A stretch of DNA of 64,000 nt from Mesohalobacter halotolerans (GCF_006120725.1 NZ_SWMU01000004.1:124001-188000); one strand, 5' to 3'; counted from the stretch's first letter, positions 17,070 to 26,080 are shown. Notes: a model not told the origin generated them from the letters alone. Made by a program: numbers and translations.

Positions 17070-18287
17070 ATGATACATAAAAAGGAAATAAAAGTACAGT
17101 TTGCAACTCTCATTTTTCTTAGCCTTTTAACTCTTATAAAATGCTCTACAAAAGCGGAGAAAAGCAAAGATAAACACGACAACTGGAAAGGAACCTACCA
17201 ACTTCAACTTGCTACAGATTCGACTGCGATTAACTTTGAACTAGAACTGATTACCGGAACTGATGAACAGGTTTACGGATATTTAAGATCTGATTTTAAA
17301 TCTTATGATTCACCGATCGCACTGGATAGCGTTGTTGATGATTCAGCTTTTTTCCATGCGTATACCAACAAATTGAGATTGAAAAAGGAAGACTCCATTT
17401 GGCAAGGGAAATTCACGTTTTTGAGAAATGAATATGATGCTACGATGCGTCAAACTGATACCATGGTGCGTCAATCACTTGCTGATTCCAGAGATTTCTT
17501 ACCACTTCAATTTGATAAAGATTTTCAAACCAATGCCTGGGCAACACCTGTTTCTGCTGATCAAATATATTTTGTGAGTAAAAAGCGAATTTATTTAGCC
17601 AATAACGATGGCGAGCTATGGAAAACGCAAGAAGTGAATTACGACCGTAAGCATTGGGAGTTTTATTCAATAGGCATTGCAGCTGATCAGTCTAAACTTA
17701 TCGCTCACGGCAAACCCTTAGTAGATAGTTTACCACATCAGGGTGGCGGTGATTACTATTTTCTTGACCTTGAGACCCCGACAAAAGTTGGGAAAATAAC
17801 AGCTTTACCCAATTCAATCAATACCGACAGCTATGATATTTTTCCGTGGATGACCACTCAGGGCGATATACTTTTAACCACTTACGGTAAATTAGAAAAT
17901 ATCGAAAAGTCTGGAAAAGGAGATATTTATATCGCAAGACTTAAAGATGATGGGAGCTACAGTGTTGAAGAATTTGATAAGAACATCAATACTGAAGAAG
18001 CTGAAGCCGGCGTGTTTATGGGTTACGATAACAGATTTATCATTTTTCATAAAAATAACCGAAAAAAAGATTTACCAGACCGTTTGTTCATCAGTCGAAA
18101 ACTCCAGGACGGCTGGTCTGAACCTGAAATGATTGGCCCACCGGTGAATCGGGATTTTATCTGGACTTATGGTGGCAGAATAGATCCGCAGGGGAAATAT
18201 TTTTATTTCAATAGCGGGTTCAGAGGGCAAACTGAAATTTATCGGGTCAAGACATCAGCAGTTAAAGAATTACGAGAATTTTATTAA
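17070..18287 (+). CDS. exported lipoprotein with PD40-like beta-propeller repeats
   Basis: A 405-residue putative lipoprotein: the hydrophobic leader ends LTLIKC, placing the acylated Cys near residue 26. A beta-rich N-terminal domain (about 40-130) is followed by repeated propeller-like blades, seen in DIFPWMTTQGDILLTT (about 253-268), GDIYIARL, DRLFISRKLQDGWSEPEMIG (about 341-360) and GGRIDPQGKYFYFNSGF (about 369-385). The pattern of DPxGKYxxFxS blades and the GWSEPxxI phrase is that of PD40/TolB-like proteins. It begins 10 bp after the permease stop and is the first of four such proteins in the operon. Function is not established; sensing or binding the pump substrate at the envelope is inference. 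Confidence 0.75.
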   Translation: MIHKKEIKVQFATLIFLSLLTLIKCSTKAEKSKDKHDNWKGTYQLQLATDSTAINFELELITGTDEQVYGYLRSDFKSYDSPIALDSVVDDSAFFHAYTNKLRLKKEDSIWQGKFTFLRNEYDATMRQTDTMVRQSLADSRDFLPLQFDKDFQTNAWATPVSADQIYFVSKKRIYLANNDGELWKTQEVNYDRKHWEFYSIGIAADQSKLIAHGKPLVDSLPHQGGGDYYFLDLETPTKVGKITALPNSINTDSYDIFPWMTTQGDILLTTYGKLENIEKSGKGDIYIARLKDDGSYSVEEFDKNINTEEAEAGVFMGYDNRFIIFHKNNRKKDLPDRLFISRKLQDGWSEPEMIGPPVNRDFIWTYGGRIDPQGKYFYFNSGFRGQTEIYRVKTSAVKELREFY

Positions 18288-18304
18288 CTAAAAAATATTA
18301 TACT

Positions 18305-19102
18305 ATGAAATTAAAATTATTACTTGCCGAAATCTTGCTATTAGTAAATTCAGTAGCGCCAGCTCAAAATATCAACAATTACTTAGATCAGTATCAAATC
18401 ATTCCTCAAATGATCAGCCAACATCCAAACGGAGAATGGTTTATTTCTGCAAATTCTAAGGGAACAACCCCTCAATTATTTAAACTTACTCCGATAAATG
18501 AAGAGGAAGCAAAAATAGATACTTTGGATTATGGATTTTACTTGAATATTTCAAAGCTGTCTAATGATGGTGACCATTTGTTGTATGCTTTTGCAGATAC
18601 CATTCAGGATGTGCGAAAAACCTACTTGAGAACATATGAAAATGGTCAATTTAGCGAACCGGTAGATTTTAGAAAAATGACAGGCCTAAAGGCATTAACT
18701 TACTTTATGGTGGATAAAAACGAGAATGTCTATTTCTACACCTATGCGAAAGACCCGAAAGGGCTTTATCGGATCATGAAAACTGACGAAGACCGCTACG
18801 GTAAAGCCGAGTTATTACTCCCCAACAGATCCAATTATGTGCCGTTTTCACCATTGCTTTTAGATGAAAAAACCATGCTTTTGGCGCAACATGGAGTTGA
18901 TGATCAGAGCGTCAACGGTATTTATGTCAGTCAAAAAACAGCCGGTAAATGGCAAACACCCGTCAAGATTGAAGACTGGCCTTATGGTTGGAGCTTAGGA
19001 TTTGATAAGAATGGCGATATTATTTATATCAATGCTCAAACCCGTAGGACTGAATATTACAAACTCGAAGAAGTTCAAAAAACACTTAAAAATTTGATAT
19101 GA
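18305..19102 (+). CDS. exported PD40-like propeller protein, tandem paralogue 1
   Basis: A 265-residue secreted protein with a signal peptide ending SVAPAQ (about residue 21) and no lipobox Cys. Short blade-like repeats run through the chain: MISQHPNGEWFISANS (about 37-52), LSNDGDHLLYAFAD and FSPLLLDEKTMLLAQHGV (about 182-199). It is clearly paralogous to the next gene: both have ILD/YLD..IxP, SxHPxG, then SPLLLD(E/D)KTM..AQHGV and a GKW phrase at matching positions. It lies 17 bp after the previous gene and overlaps the next by 4 bp. I know no characterised member; a periplasmic binding or sensor role is inference. Confidence 0.7.
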   Translation: MKLKLLLAEILLLVNSVAPAQNINNYLDQYQIIPQMISQHPNGEWFISANSKGTTPQLFKLTPINEEEAKIDTLDYGFYLNISKLSNDGDHLLYAFADTIQDVRKTYLRTYENGQFSEPVDFRKMTGLKALTYFMVDKNENVYFYTYAKDPKGLYRIMKTDEDRYGKAELLLPNRSNYVPFSPLLLDEKTMLLAQHGVDDQSVNGIYVSQKTAGKWQTPVKIEDWPYGWSLGFDKNGDIIYINAQTRRTEYYKLEEVQKTLKNLI

Positions 19103-19935
19103 TGAAAAGACTAATTTTTATTACGATGCTATGTTTATTAAGTCAAATCTGTTTAGCTCAAGAAGAAATCAATAGCATATTAGATTCACTAAAAATTGTT
19201 CCAACAACTATCAGTTTTCATCCCAAAGGCGATATTTTGATTTCGACCGCCTACAATCGTTCTGATAAATCCCAGTATATGTTGCTCATTAATAAAGCTG
19301 ATGGCAGTGTAAACATTGATACGCTTTCTACAAGCAGACCCAACCGATCGGCATTTTCTTCTGATGGCGAATATCTCATTCATAATTTTCAGGATGAAGT
19401 TTCCGGTGAGTTTTATACCGTAAAACGCAAATACGACGGTCCACAGAATATCGGCGCGCCTTATTATTTGTCGGAACGGCTTTTTGTGGATAATATGTAT
19501 TACTATTTTATGGATGATAATCAAGACTTTTACTATTACACTTACAACAGGGAAAACAGGTCTGATGGTGGATTGCTGTATGCTAAGTTTGAAAACGGTG
19601 AATACCAAAAACCCCAAATGATATATCCGGATCGTGAAAATGCCGTAGCTTATTCCCCATTATTGTTAGATGATAAGACCATGATTTTTGCCCAGCATGG
19701 GGTTTCAGATGATACCTTTGAAGGCATTCATTTTTCACTCAAAAATAAAGAGGGCAAATGGTCAGACCCTGTTATGTTGGAGGTTATTCCGATGAGCAAT
19801 GTGATAACGTCCTATGATAAAAAAACAATAGCCTTTCTGGTCGCTAAAACCGGTAGGTTAAGATTTTATGACAAGAGCAAAATTATGTTTATGATTAATC
19901 AGAACAAAAAACTGACAGAAACAAAAGATCAATGA
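19099..19935 (+). CDS. exported PD40-like propeller protein, tandem paralogue 2
   Basis: A 278-residue secreted protein with a signal peptide ending QICLAQ (about residue 21). Blades include TISFHPKGDILISTAY (about 37-52), SAFSSDGEYLIHNF (about 84-97) and YSPLLLDDKTMIFAQHGV (about 184-201), then GKWSDPVML. It shares length, order and key phrases with its upstream neighbour, so the pair arose by tandem duplication and has since diverged strongly. Its start overlaps the previous stop and its stop overlaps the next start (each 4 bp), which ties all three into one translation chain. The protein is rich in Tyr around residues 125-155 (YYFMDDNQDFYYYTYN). Function unknown. Confidence 0.7.
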   Translation: MMKRLIFITMLCLLSQICLAQEEINSILDSLKIVPTTISFHPKGDILISTAYNRSDKSQYMLLINKADGSVNIDTLSTSRPNRSAFSSDGEYLIHNFQDEVSGEFYTVKRKYDGPQNIGAPYYLSERLFVDNMYYYFMDDNQDFYYYTYNRENRSDGGLLYAKFENGEYQKPQMIYPDRENAVAYSPLLLDDKTMIFAQHGVSDDTFEGIHFSLKNKEGKWSDPVMLEVIPMSNVITSYDKKTIAFLVAKTGRLRFYDKSKIMFMINQNKKLTETKDQ

Positions 19936-20870
19936 TGATGAATTTTAATAACAAATTAAACATTGGTTTTCTCGGTCTAATGTTGATCTTATTCAGTTGT
20001 ATGTCTGATGAAAAGCGGAAATCTGAAGGTTTTTCTTGGATTTCGGAAACCGATACTTTACACCTTGTTGGTAAAGACGTGTTGTCCAGACCAACTGCAG
20101 AAATCTATAATTTTGCCTTTACGTCTGAAGGCGATACCATTTTCTTTCACACCACAGACAAAGGCGATGGTGAATCCGGTATTGCTATATCCAGTTTAAC
20201 TTCTTCCGGATGGTCTAAACCGCGACCGGCTCCATTTGAAACTGATGATTTTGAAGAAGGCCATGTAAGCATGAGTCCGGATGGTAAACGACTGATTTTT
20301 AGTTCAGATAGAACAGATAACTTAAAAGGAGAGCCCAAATCCGCAGATGATTTTTTTGTGGTATCTCAATCCTCCAATTGGATAGATGTAAAACGAATCA
20401 GTTCAACAGTTAAAATGAGCGAAAAGCGCGGAAGTTTAGCAAAAGACGGGTCGTTTTATTATTGGGCCTACCAAAGAGGTTCCGGCATGTATTTTTTTAA
20501 AGCTAAAATAAGTGATGATAAAATTAAAGATAAACAAGACGCCCGAAAAATGCTCTTCCCGGATTATAGCGGAGAAAACAATCCCTTTGTAGATCCACAA
20601 CACGAGTACATGCTTTTTGCGGTTTATGGACGTGATGAGCGCTACGATAAAGAAGATATTTACATCTCCCATCGCAAAAATAACAGCTGGTCAACCCCAA
20701 AAATTCTAGACGAGCCGATCAATACAAAATATAATGACACTAGTCCATTTGTGACCCCCGATGGTAAATATCTGTTTTTCGTGTCCGACCGCTTAACTTC
20801 AGAAACTGATACTATAGCGAACAGAAATCTTTACGTTATAAAAACTGATCAATTAAAGGCGTTAAATTAA
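19932..20870 (+). CDS. lipoprotein with PD40/TolB-like propeller
   Basis: A 312-residue lipoprotein: the leader ends LILFSC with the lipid-carrying Cys near residue 23. It has the clearest PD40 repeats of the set: GHVSMSPDGKRLIFSSDR (about 110-127), DPQHEYMLFAVYG (about 222-234), DIYISHRKNNSWSTPKIL (about 241-258) and PFVTPDGKYLFFVSDR (about 273-288). Such repeats form a six- or seven-bladed propeller, as in the TolB C-terminal domain and in periplasmic parts of Bacteroidota envelope machines. It is the last gene of the PadR operon, overlapping the previous gene by 4 bp. No terminator hairpin is obvious in the 72 bp before the convergent gene. Confidence 0.78.
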   Translation: MMMNFNNKLNIGFLGLMLILFSCMSDEKRKSEGFSWISETDTLHLVGKDVLSRPTAEIYNFAFTSEGDTIFFHTTDKGDGESGIAISSLTSSGWSKPRPAPFETDDFEEGHVSMSPDGKRLIFSSDRTDNLKGEPKSADDFFVVSQSSNWIDVKRISSTVKMSEKRGSLAKDGSFYYWAYQRGSGMYFFKAKISDDKIKDKQDARKMLFPDYSGENNPFVDPQHEYMLFAVYGRDERYDKEDIYISHRKNNSWSTPKILDEPINTKYNDTSPFVTPDGKYLFFVSDRLTSETDTIANRNLYVIKTDQLKALN

Positions 20871-20942
20871 AGTAATGACCTAAGCATTTTAATAGTGAAG
20901 ACTTGTTATTTTATATATTATGTTTGCCGGCTGTGTATTTTT

Positions 20943-21818
20943 CTACCTATTGGTTAATAAATCAAATAATGGCTCGTTGATGTAATAATTTCCAGTCCCA
21001 AGTTTTTTCTTAATCAACAATCCATCATCAGCTAACTTATTTAAATAATTAGCTGCCGTAATCCTAGAAACATTCAAATCATTGACTAAAAATTCAATTT
21101 TAGTATAGGGATGTTTGAATAGATTATTCAATAAATCCTGACTGTAGAATTTATAATTCTCTCTTATTTTATGTTTATAATTCATCATAAGCTCACTTAT
21201 CTTTAAGATCAAGTCTATTGTTTCTCTCGATGTCTTCTCTATTCCATCAATCATAAACAATAGCCATTCTTCCCACGAATCGGTATCTCTCACTTTCTGG
21301 AGTAAACGGTAGTAATCCGTTTTATTTTTAATGATATAGCTACTCAAATACAGAATAGGAAGGTCTTGTAATTTTTCCTGAATCAGATATAAAATATTAA
21401 TAATCCTGCCGGTTCTCCCATTTCCGTCGTAAAAGGGATGAATACTCTCGAATTGATAATGGTTAATTGACATTTTAACCAATGGGTCTAATTCATCTTT
21501 ATCGTGGCTGTTTATAAATGTTTCCAGATTATCCATTAATCGTTCAATATCTTTGTAATCTTGCGGAGGAGTATAAACTACTTCACCTGTTGCGGAGTTT
21601 TTCAATTCAGTTCCCGGGAGTTTTCTAAATCCGGCATCGTTTCCTTCTAATTCCTGAACGTTACCAATATGGGCATGCACTTTTAAATCATAAGCGTGAG
21701 CACTATCTATAATAGCTTTGGCTACTTCATACTTTAAACCATGGGCTCCGGGATTTTTTTCTTCAATGCCTTTTTCATTAAAATAATAGATTTTCACAAA
21801 ATCCGGGTCAGTTTTCAA
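20943..21818 (-). CDS. Fic domain remnant fused behind an amidohydrolase fragment (chimeric ORF)
   Basis: The open frame encodes 291 residues from a TTG start, but this is a hybrid. Residues about 1-51 (TDPDFVKIYYFNEKG, LKYEVAKAIIDSAHAYDLKVHAHI) are the continuation of the broken amidohydrolase upstream. From about residue 53 (NVQELEGNDAGFRKLPGT) the sequence is a Fic protein: IHPFYDGNGRTGR (about 126-138) holds the intact catalytic loop, followed by a C-terminal winged-helix-like segment (FLVNDLNVSRITAANYLNKLADDGLL, about 243-268). The Fic N-terminus, including the inhibitory (S/T)xxxE(G/N) helix and the first Fic helices, is missing. It is probably a deletion scar and inactive. If it folds, it would lack self-inhibition. 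No separate promoter is seen. Confidence 0.75.
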   Translation of the reverse strand: MKTDPDFVKIYYFNEKGIEEKNPGAHGLKYEVAKAIIDSAHAYDLKVHAHIGNVQELEGNDAGFRKLPGTELKNSATGEVVYTPPQDYKDIERLMDNLETFINSHDKDELDPLVKMSINHYQFESIHPFYDGNGRTGRIINILYLIQEKLQDLPILYLSSYIIKNKTDYYRLLQKVRDTDSWEEWLLFMIDGIEKTSRETIDLILKISELMMNYKHKIRENYKFYSQDLLNNLFKHPYTKIEFLVNDLNVSRITAANYLNKLADDGLLIKKKLGTGNYYINEPLFDLLTNR

Positions 21819-22411
21819 AAATTCAGGCCAAATCGTCTTCAGTTGAGAAATGGAGTCTACAAAAGCATAGGAGTTATATAAATCATTTCGGCTTTGTGAG
21901 ATTTTTCGAGATTTTCTCTCATTTCTTCAATCGTATAATACCCTAAAGTATAGGGTTCATAGGCGGTAAACGGATGACCTAAGGTCGAGGTAAACCCCCA
22001 GTTAGAATAAAGCACACGAGGTGAGGACACAGTATCCAAATGCTTCCTAAAAGCCTTAACACCTTTAGACTTGGAGGTCATATTTCTAACCAGCAAGATG
22101 CCTTCAGATAAATATTTATCGACAAGGTCATGTTGCCAACTGCGATCTAAATTATGCGTATGGCCTTCAACAAAGCCTGGTGTGATGTATTTACCTGTGG
22201 CATCGATGGTATCTTTAATCACTCCTTGTTTAGAAAATAGCAAAGAATCTGAACTGATATAAAAATCTGACTCTTCCCAATTTCCGTTTTGAAATACGTG
22301 AGCACCTTTGACCCATGTGACCGGTTGTTGGCTTTCTGAAGATTGACAAGCGAATAGTGATATTATCAATATGAAACTAAAAGATAAACAAAAAGCGTAT
22401 TCAATTTTCAT
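21666..22411 (-). pseudogene. truncated, frameshifted amidohydrolase lipoprotein gene
   Basis: The first 184 codons are open (22411 to 21857). A lipoprotein leader ending SLFACQ is followed by an amidohydrolase N-terminus: the beta-sandwich start VKGAHVF, then ATGKYITPGFVEGHTHN with the HTH metal-binding pair (about residues 72-86). The frame breaks at a run of three T (21886-21888; AAA on the coding strand), where a fourth base would restore AENDLYNSYAFVDSISQL and lead into the next open frame. Homology ends at VHAHI, near 21666, where Fic sequence begins. About half of a normal amidohydrolase (the remaining metal ligands and C-terminus) is therefore gone. Both the frameshift and the deletion argue for a dead gene; the frameshift alone could be a base-call error. 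Confidence 0.8.
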
Positions 22412-22500
22412 TTTTTATTTCAAAACTAACATGAAATTCAACAAACTCTAAAAGAAAAAAGTTGAACTGGCATATATATCGATGAGTTGTCAGATAAACA

Positions 22501-24228
22501 TCAAATTTCTCGATTAGAGCTTTTCAAAACCTCAAAGTAATCTAACAACACTTTATCATTGAGTTCTGTCGGCGTAAAGATTTCTAAAATAGATTTGCTT
22601 TTAGATTTAATAAATGTCGGTAATTGATTTTCTAATCCAGCCTTATCGGAAACTCTATTATATTCAAATCCATACATCTTTGCCAAATGTTTAGCAGTAT
22701 GCTGATGTTGGGTTTCAAAATAGGTATGGAAATAATCATCGTGTTTATCGCCGGGTAAAATCCTAAAAATACCACCACCGTGATTATTGATAATAATAAT
22801 TTTGAAGTCGGTTGATGTGTAATCATTCCAAAGGGCGTTGGAATCGTATAAAAAACTCAGATCGCCACAGATTAAATATGCAGATTTGTTTTGAACAACA
22901 CTCGACCCAATCGCAGTAGATGTTGAACCGTCTATGCCGCTTGTGCCACGATTACAAAAAACTTGTGTTTGCGTATCTAAATCAAAAAAGTTGGAATATC
23001 GGACACATGAGCTGTTACCGAGATGCAATAAAATGTCTTTAGGGAGGTTTTTAAAAATAAAATCATAACACCAAAAGTCTGAATACTGTATGTTTTTGAT
23101 ATAATTTTCTGTTTGTATTTCACGACTATTCTTTATGGTATTCCAATACGTGAAATAATCTGATGTTTTAGCTTTGATTTGAGGTTTAATTGCGTTAAAA
23201 AATTCTTTCACCTCATACTGTAAGTGAATCACATCTGAAAAAAACGTATCATAAGCATTATATGGATTGATATGATAATGAAATTCAGGTTTAAAGCGCC
23301 TTAAAAAAGCTTTAAGTTTTTTAGACACTAACATTCCGCCTAAAGTCAATACAATTTCGGGCTGCAATTTATCAAATAAATTTTCTTTTTTATCATCCAA
23401 CTCTATGGGAGCAATCATCCCATCAATGCTATAAAAAAACCTCTCGTGATTTAAATTAGATGTGGTTTCCGTCATGACGATAACCGAGTTATCTTGTGTT
23501 AAAAACTCTAAATCTTCAATTTTGATATCGTCGGGATGGTTAACACCAACTAAAACTAATTTCCGATCAGATGCATTCCAGTGTTCAACGAAGCTTTCTA
23601 TATGCATTTGACGAACCTGAGAAAAGGCGTCTTTATTTGTAAACTCAAATGCATTTAAATCCACATTTTGAGCATCAATTTTATCATATAGTGGTTCATC
23701 AAATGGAGCGTTGATATGCACGGGGAGTTGATTTTGATGGCAAGTTTGTAAAGCATTAAAAATTTGATTTGAATTAAAATCTTGAATCAACGTATTATCA
23801 TCCTCACGGTTATCACTTTTTAAATTGGCTTCATAGGCAACATGATTGGTAAAAACATAAGGCTGTTTAATGGTCTGACCATCACCAACATCAATCAAAT
23901 GTTCCGGTCTATCTGCTGAAATCACCACGAGAGGGATTTGGCTGTAAAAGGCTTCAGCCACAGCCGGAAAATAATTTAACATGGCCGAGCCAGAAGTACA
24001 GACGATGGCTGTTGGTTCTTGAAGTTGTTGAGCCATGCCCATAGCAAAAAAAGCCGCACAGCGTTCATCGACAATACTGTAAGTGTTAAAAAAAGGCTGT
24101 GTCGCAAAACTAATAGTCAATGGAGCGTTACGAGAACCGGGAGAGATTACGATGTGTTTTATGCTGGCTTTACGGCACAATTCTACGATAGTCTGTGCTG
24201 ATGGAATCGAAGATATATTGTATTTCAA
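22501..24228 (-). CDS. menD: 2-succinyl-5-enolpyruvyl-6-hydroxy-3-cyclohexene-1-carboxylate synthase
   Basis: A 575-residue thiamine-diphosphate enzyme that joins isochorismate and 2-oxoglutarate in menaquinone synthesis. The N-terminal HIVISPGSRNAPLT (about 25-38), CTSGSAMLNYFPAVAEAF (about 76-93) and ADRP are the pyrimidine-binding half. RGTSGIDGSTSTAIG (about 426-440) is the MenD signature, and GDLSFLYDSNALW the ThDP/Mg-binding region. The start is TTG (complement of 24226-24228), supported because the family N-terminus begins about here and no ATG lies nearby. It follows menF by 63 bp on the same strand. Confidence 0.97.
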   Translation of the reverse strand: MKYNISSIPSAQTIVELCRKASIKHIVISPGSRNAPLTISFATQPFFNTYSIVDERCAAFFAMGMAQQLQEPTAIVCTSGSAMLNYFPAVAEAFYSQIPLVVISADRPEHLIDVGDGQTIKQPYVFTNHVAYEANLKSDNREDDNTLIQDFNSNQIFNALQTCHQNQLPVHINAPFDEPLYDKIDAQNVDLNAFEFTNKDAFSQVRQMHIESFVEHWNASDRKLVLVGVNHPDDIKIEDLEFLTQDNSVIVMTETTSNLNHERFFYSIDGMIAPIELDDKKENLFDKLQPEIVLTLGGMLVSKKLKAFLRRFKPEFHYHINPYNAYDTFFSDVIHLQYEVKEFFNAIKPQIKAKTSDYFTYWNTIKNSREIQTENYIKNIQYSDFWCYDFIFKNLPKDILLHLGNSSCVRYSNFFDLDTQTQVFCNRGTSGIDGSTSTAIGSSVVQNKSAYLICGDLSFLYDSNALWNDYTSTDFKIIIINNHGGGIFRILPGDKHDDYFHTYFETQHQHTAKHLAKMYGFEYNRVSDKAGLENQLPTFIKSKSKSILEIFTPTELNDKVLLDYFEVLKSSNREI

Positions 24229-24291
24229 TCTTTATGTTTTTATACAAATTTACAATTCTAAAGTCAATGGTATTTCTTTGGGTAAATTTTC

Positions 24292-25392
24292 TTAGAGCAC
24301 ATTTAACAAGGTTTGAGATTTGGCAAGCGTTTCCAAGTATTCTGCTTCGGGTTGACTATCTATTGTGATGCCTCCACCGACATAAAGTTCAATATAGTCA
24401 TCAAAGACTTGCATACATCTTAAATTCACATACAAATCTGAAACGCGTTTGATGTTTTTTATGGCTTGCTGTTCTTGATTCCTTCGAGTTTTAGATCGTG
24501 TAACGGCGTGTTTAAAGTGCATAGGGCCTAAAAAGCCAGAATAGTAACTACGCTCATAAAGCTCATTGGTTTCAATAAAATTCATGGCTTTGTCTTTTGG
24601 CAAGCCACAAACTGCAGAAGTAGGATGTAAATCCTGAATGATTTTAGATAAATGTTCAGGTTGAATTTTGGCTTTTACATCCGATTTTAAATGCCATAAA
24701 TCTCCAGCTCTTACGTTATGAGTCTCTACAATTTTAACATCTTTGGAATGTTTTTTTAAAGCAGAAATAATGAAATCAACCACCATTTGTTGTTCTTCTC
24801 TTTCTTTACTTGTCCATTCGGGTTCTGGTTGTTCTTGAGCATTTATGGTACCTGCTAAAGCAGCAGTTTCTAGCACATTTCTATCAAGGTAAATAAAACG
24901 TTCTGGTGTTGCACCAAGCCATAATCCTATTTTAGGGTGATACCAACAATATGAAAATGCATCTGGATAGTTCTGACATAATCTTTCAAAGACTTCAAAA
25001 ATGTGGATTTGATAATTAACTTTTATTTTACGTGAACAGACGATTTTATCTATATCTGTATTTTTAATGGTATCAATAGCCTTTGAAACTAGTTTGATAT
25101 GGTTTTCTCGTTCTGCAATAGAAGGTAATTTCTTCTGTTTCGATGATTTTATATCTTTTTTATAAAGTTGAGATTGGATTATTTCACATTGATTCTCGGG
25201 AAATATTACTTGTGGATTTAATGACGTAAATGGACAAAATACAAAACCAGTTTGGCTAAAATCTTTAATTATATTTAGCTGGTTATCACTTTGTAAATAG
25301 GCTTTAAGCTGATAATTTTGCGCATAGCATACAAAAGGGCGTTTCTGCTTATAATGGGATTTTAGACGTTGAAAAAAATCGTTTTGAAACAT
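24292..25392 (-). CDS. menF: isochorismate synthase
   Basis: A 366-residue chorismate-binding enzyme that makes isochorismate for menaquinone (MenF/EntC/DhbC family). The C-terminal catalytic domain shows DKIVCSRKIKVNY (about 115-127), WLGATPERFIYLD (about 156-168), the TAALAGTI segment (about 175-182), HPTSAVCGLPKDKAM (about 258-272), RSYYSGFLGPM (about 283-293) and VGGGITIDSQPEAEY (about 338-352). The length suits the short Bacteroidota form. Its stop is followed by menD and its start directly abuts the thioesterase gene, so the three form a men operon. Siderophore synthesis is unlikely because no such genes are near. Confidence 0.94.
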   Translation of the reverse strand: MFQNDFFQRLKSHYKQKRPFVCYAQNYQLKAYLQSDNQLNIIKDFSQTGFVFCPFTSLNPQVIFPENQCEIIQSQLYKKDIKSSKQKKLPSIAERENHIKLVSKAIDTIKNTDIDKIVCSRKIKVNYQIHIFEVFERLCQNYPDAFSYCWYHPKIGLWLGATPERFIYLDRNVLETAALAGTINAQEQPEPEWTSKEREEQQMVVDFIISALKKHSKDVKIVETHNVRAGDLWHLKSDVKAKIQPEHLSKIIQDLHPTSAVCGLPKDKAMNFIETNELYERSYYSGFLGPMHFKHAVTRSKTRRNQEQQAIKNIKRVSDLYVNLRCMQVFDDYIELYVGGGITIDSQPEAEYLETLAKSQTLLNVL

Positions 25393-25812
25393 TTATGAAG
25401 ACTTTGGTAAAGCTAGAGTAGTAAGTTTAACTGCAGAAATCAATCGGTTGTCCTTATCTGTGATTTTGATGTCCCAAACTTGAGTAGTTTTACCGAGGTG
25501 AATAGACATGGCCTTTGCGAACACATAACCGGATTTGATGCTTCTGACATGATTGGCAGAAATCTCAATACCTCTAATGCTGAATTTGGTAGGGTCTAAA
25601 AACACAATAGCTGCTGCACTACCTACACTTTCAGCTAGAGCTACCATTGCACCGCCATGAAGCACACCATCAGGTTGATAGACTTTAGAATTTACCGGCA
25701 TTTTTGCCGCCAGATAATTTTTACCAATTTCTGTATATTCTATAGATAACGTCTCCATTAACGTATTTTTGGTGATGGCATTACAGCGCTTTAGAATCTC
25801 TTCATTTGTCAT
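25393..25812 (-). CDS. hotdog-fold acyl-CoA thioesterase (MenI/PaaI-like)
   Basis: A 139-residue single hotdog domain. The signature YQPDGVLHGGAMVALAESVGSAAA (about 43-66) holds the catalytic Glu and the HGG turn of the PaaI/YdiI group, and SANHVRSIKSG follows. The start of menF directly abuts its stop, and it leads the men transcript, so its best candidate substrate is 1,4-dihydroxy-2-naphthoyl-CoA, the MenI step. That specificity is inferred from context; hotdog thioesterases of this size are promiscuous. Confidence 0.85.
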   Translation of the reverse strand: MTNEEILKRCNAITKNTLMETLSIEYTEIGKNYLAAKMPVNSKVYQPDGVLHGGAMVALAESVGSAAAIVFLDPTKFSIRGIEISANHVRSIKSGYVFAKAMSIHLGKTTQVWDIKITDKDNRLISAVKLTTLALPKSS

Positions 25813-26044
25813 AATTTTGATAAATATTAGTTATACCATAAAATAACTATTCATTAAGACCTATTTTCATGTTGAGTAATCTTAATGAATTTTCTTTATG
25901 TTCTTAATGCCTTAATGTTCCAAAAAAATAACAAATTACTTATAGTATGCATGCTTGTAAAAGTTTACACTGCTATAAAAATACACTGATTAGATACAAA
26001 TGTTTGAATTGTAATTCGTTATTTTTAGCATAATGATTAATTGC

Positions 26045-26052
26045 TATTTTTG
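26045..26052 (+). promoter_or_regulatory. putative -7 promoter element of the alpha/beta hydrolase gene
   Basis: TATTTTTG matches TAnnTTTG and lies 28 bases before the ATG at 26081. The rest of the 268-base divergent region (25813-26080) shows no other clear element, and I found no matching box for the men operon. Confidence 0.4.
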
Positions 26053-26080
26053 AAATCGACGTAAAAATACACATAAATAT

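Noticed and set aside
19189-19617. 142-codon minus-strand frame within propeller paralogue 2
   Set aside because: Antisense to a gene with signal peptide, blades and translational coupling; the antisense product shows no family feature.
12054-20870. Integrated mobile element carrying the PadR operon
   Set aside because: No integrase, transposase, flanking direct repeats or tRNA target is visible; only composition hints at transfer.
25813-26080. Riboswitch or attenuator ahead of the men operon
   Set aside because: The region is A+T-rich with no evident stem pairs of useful length.
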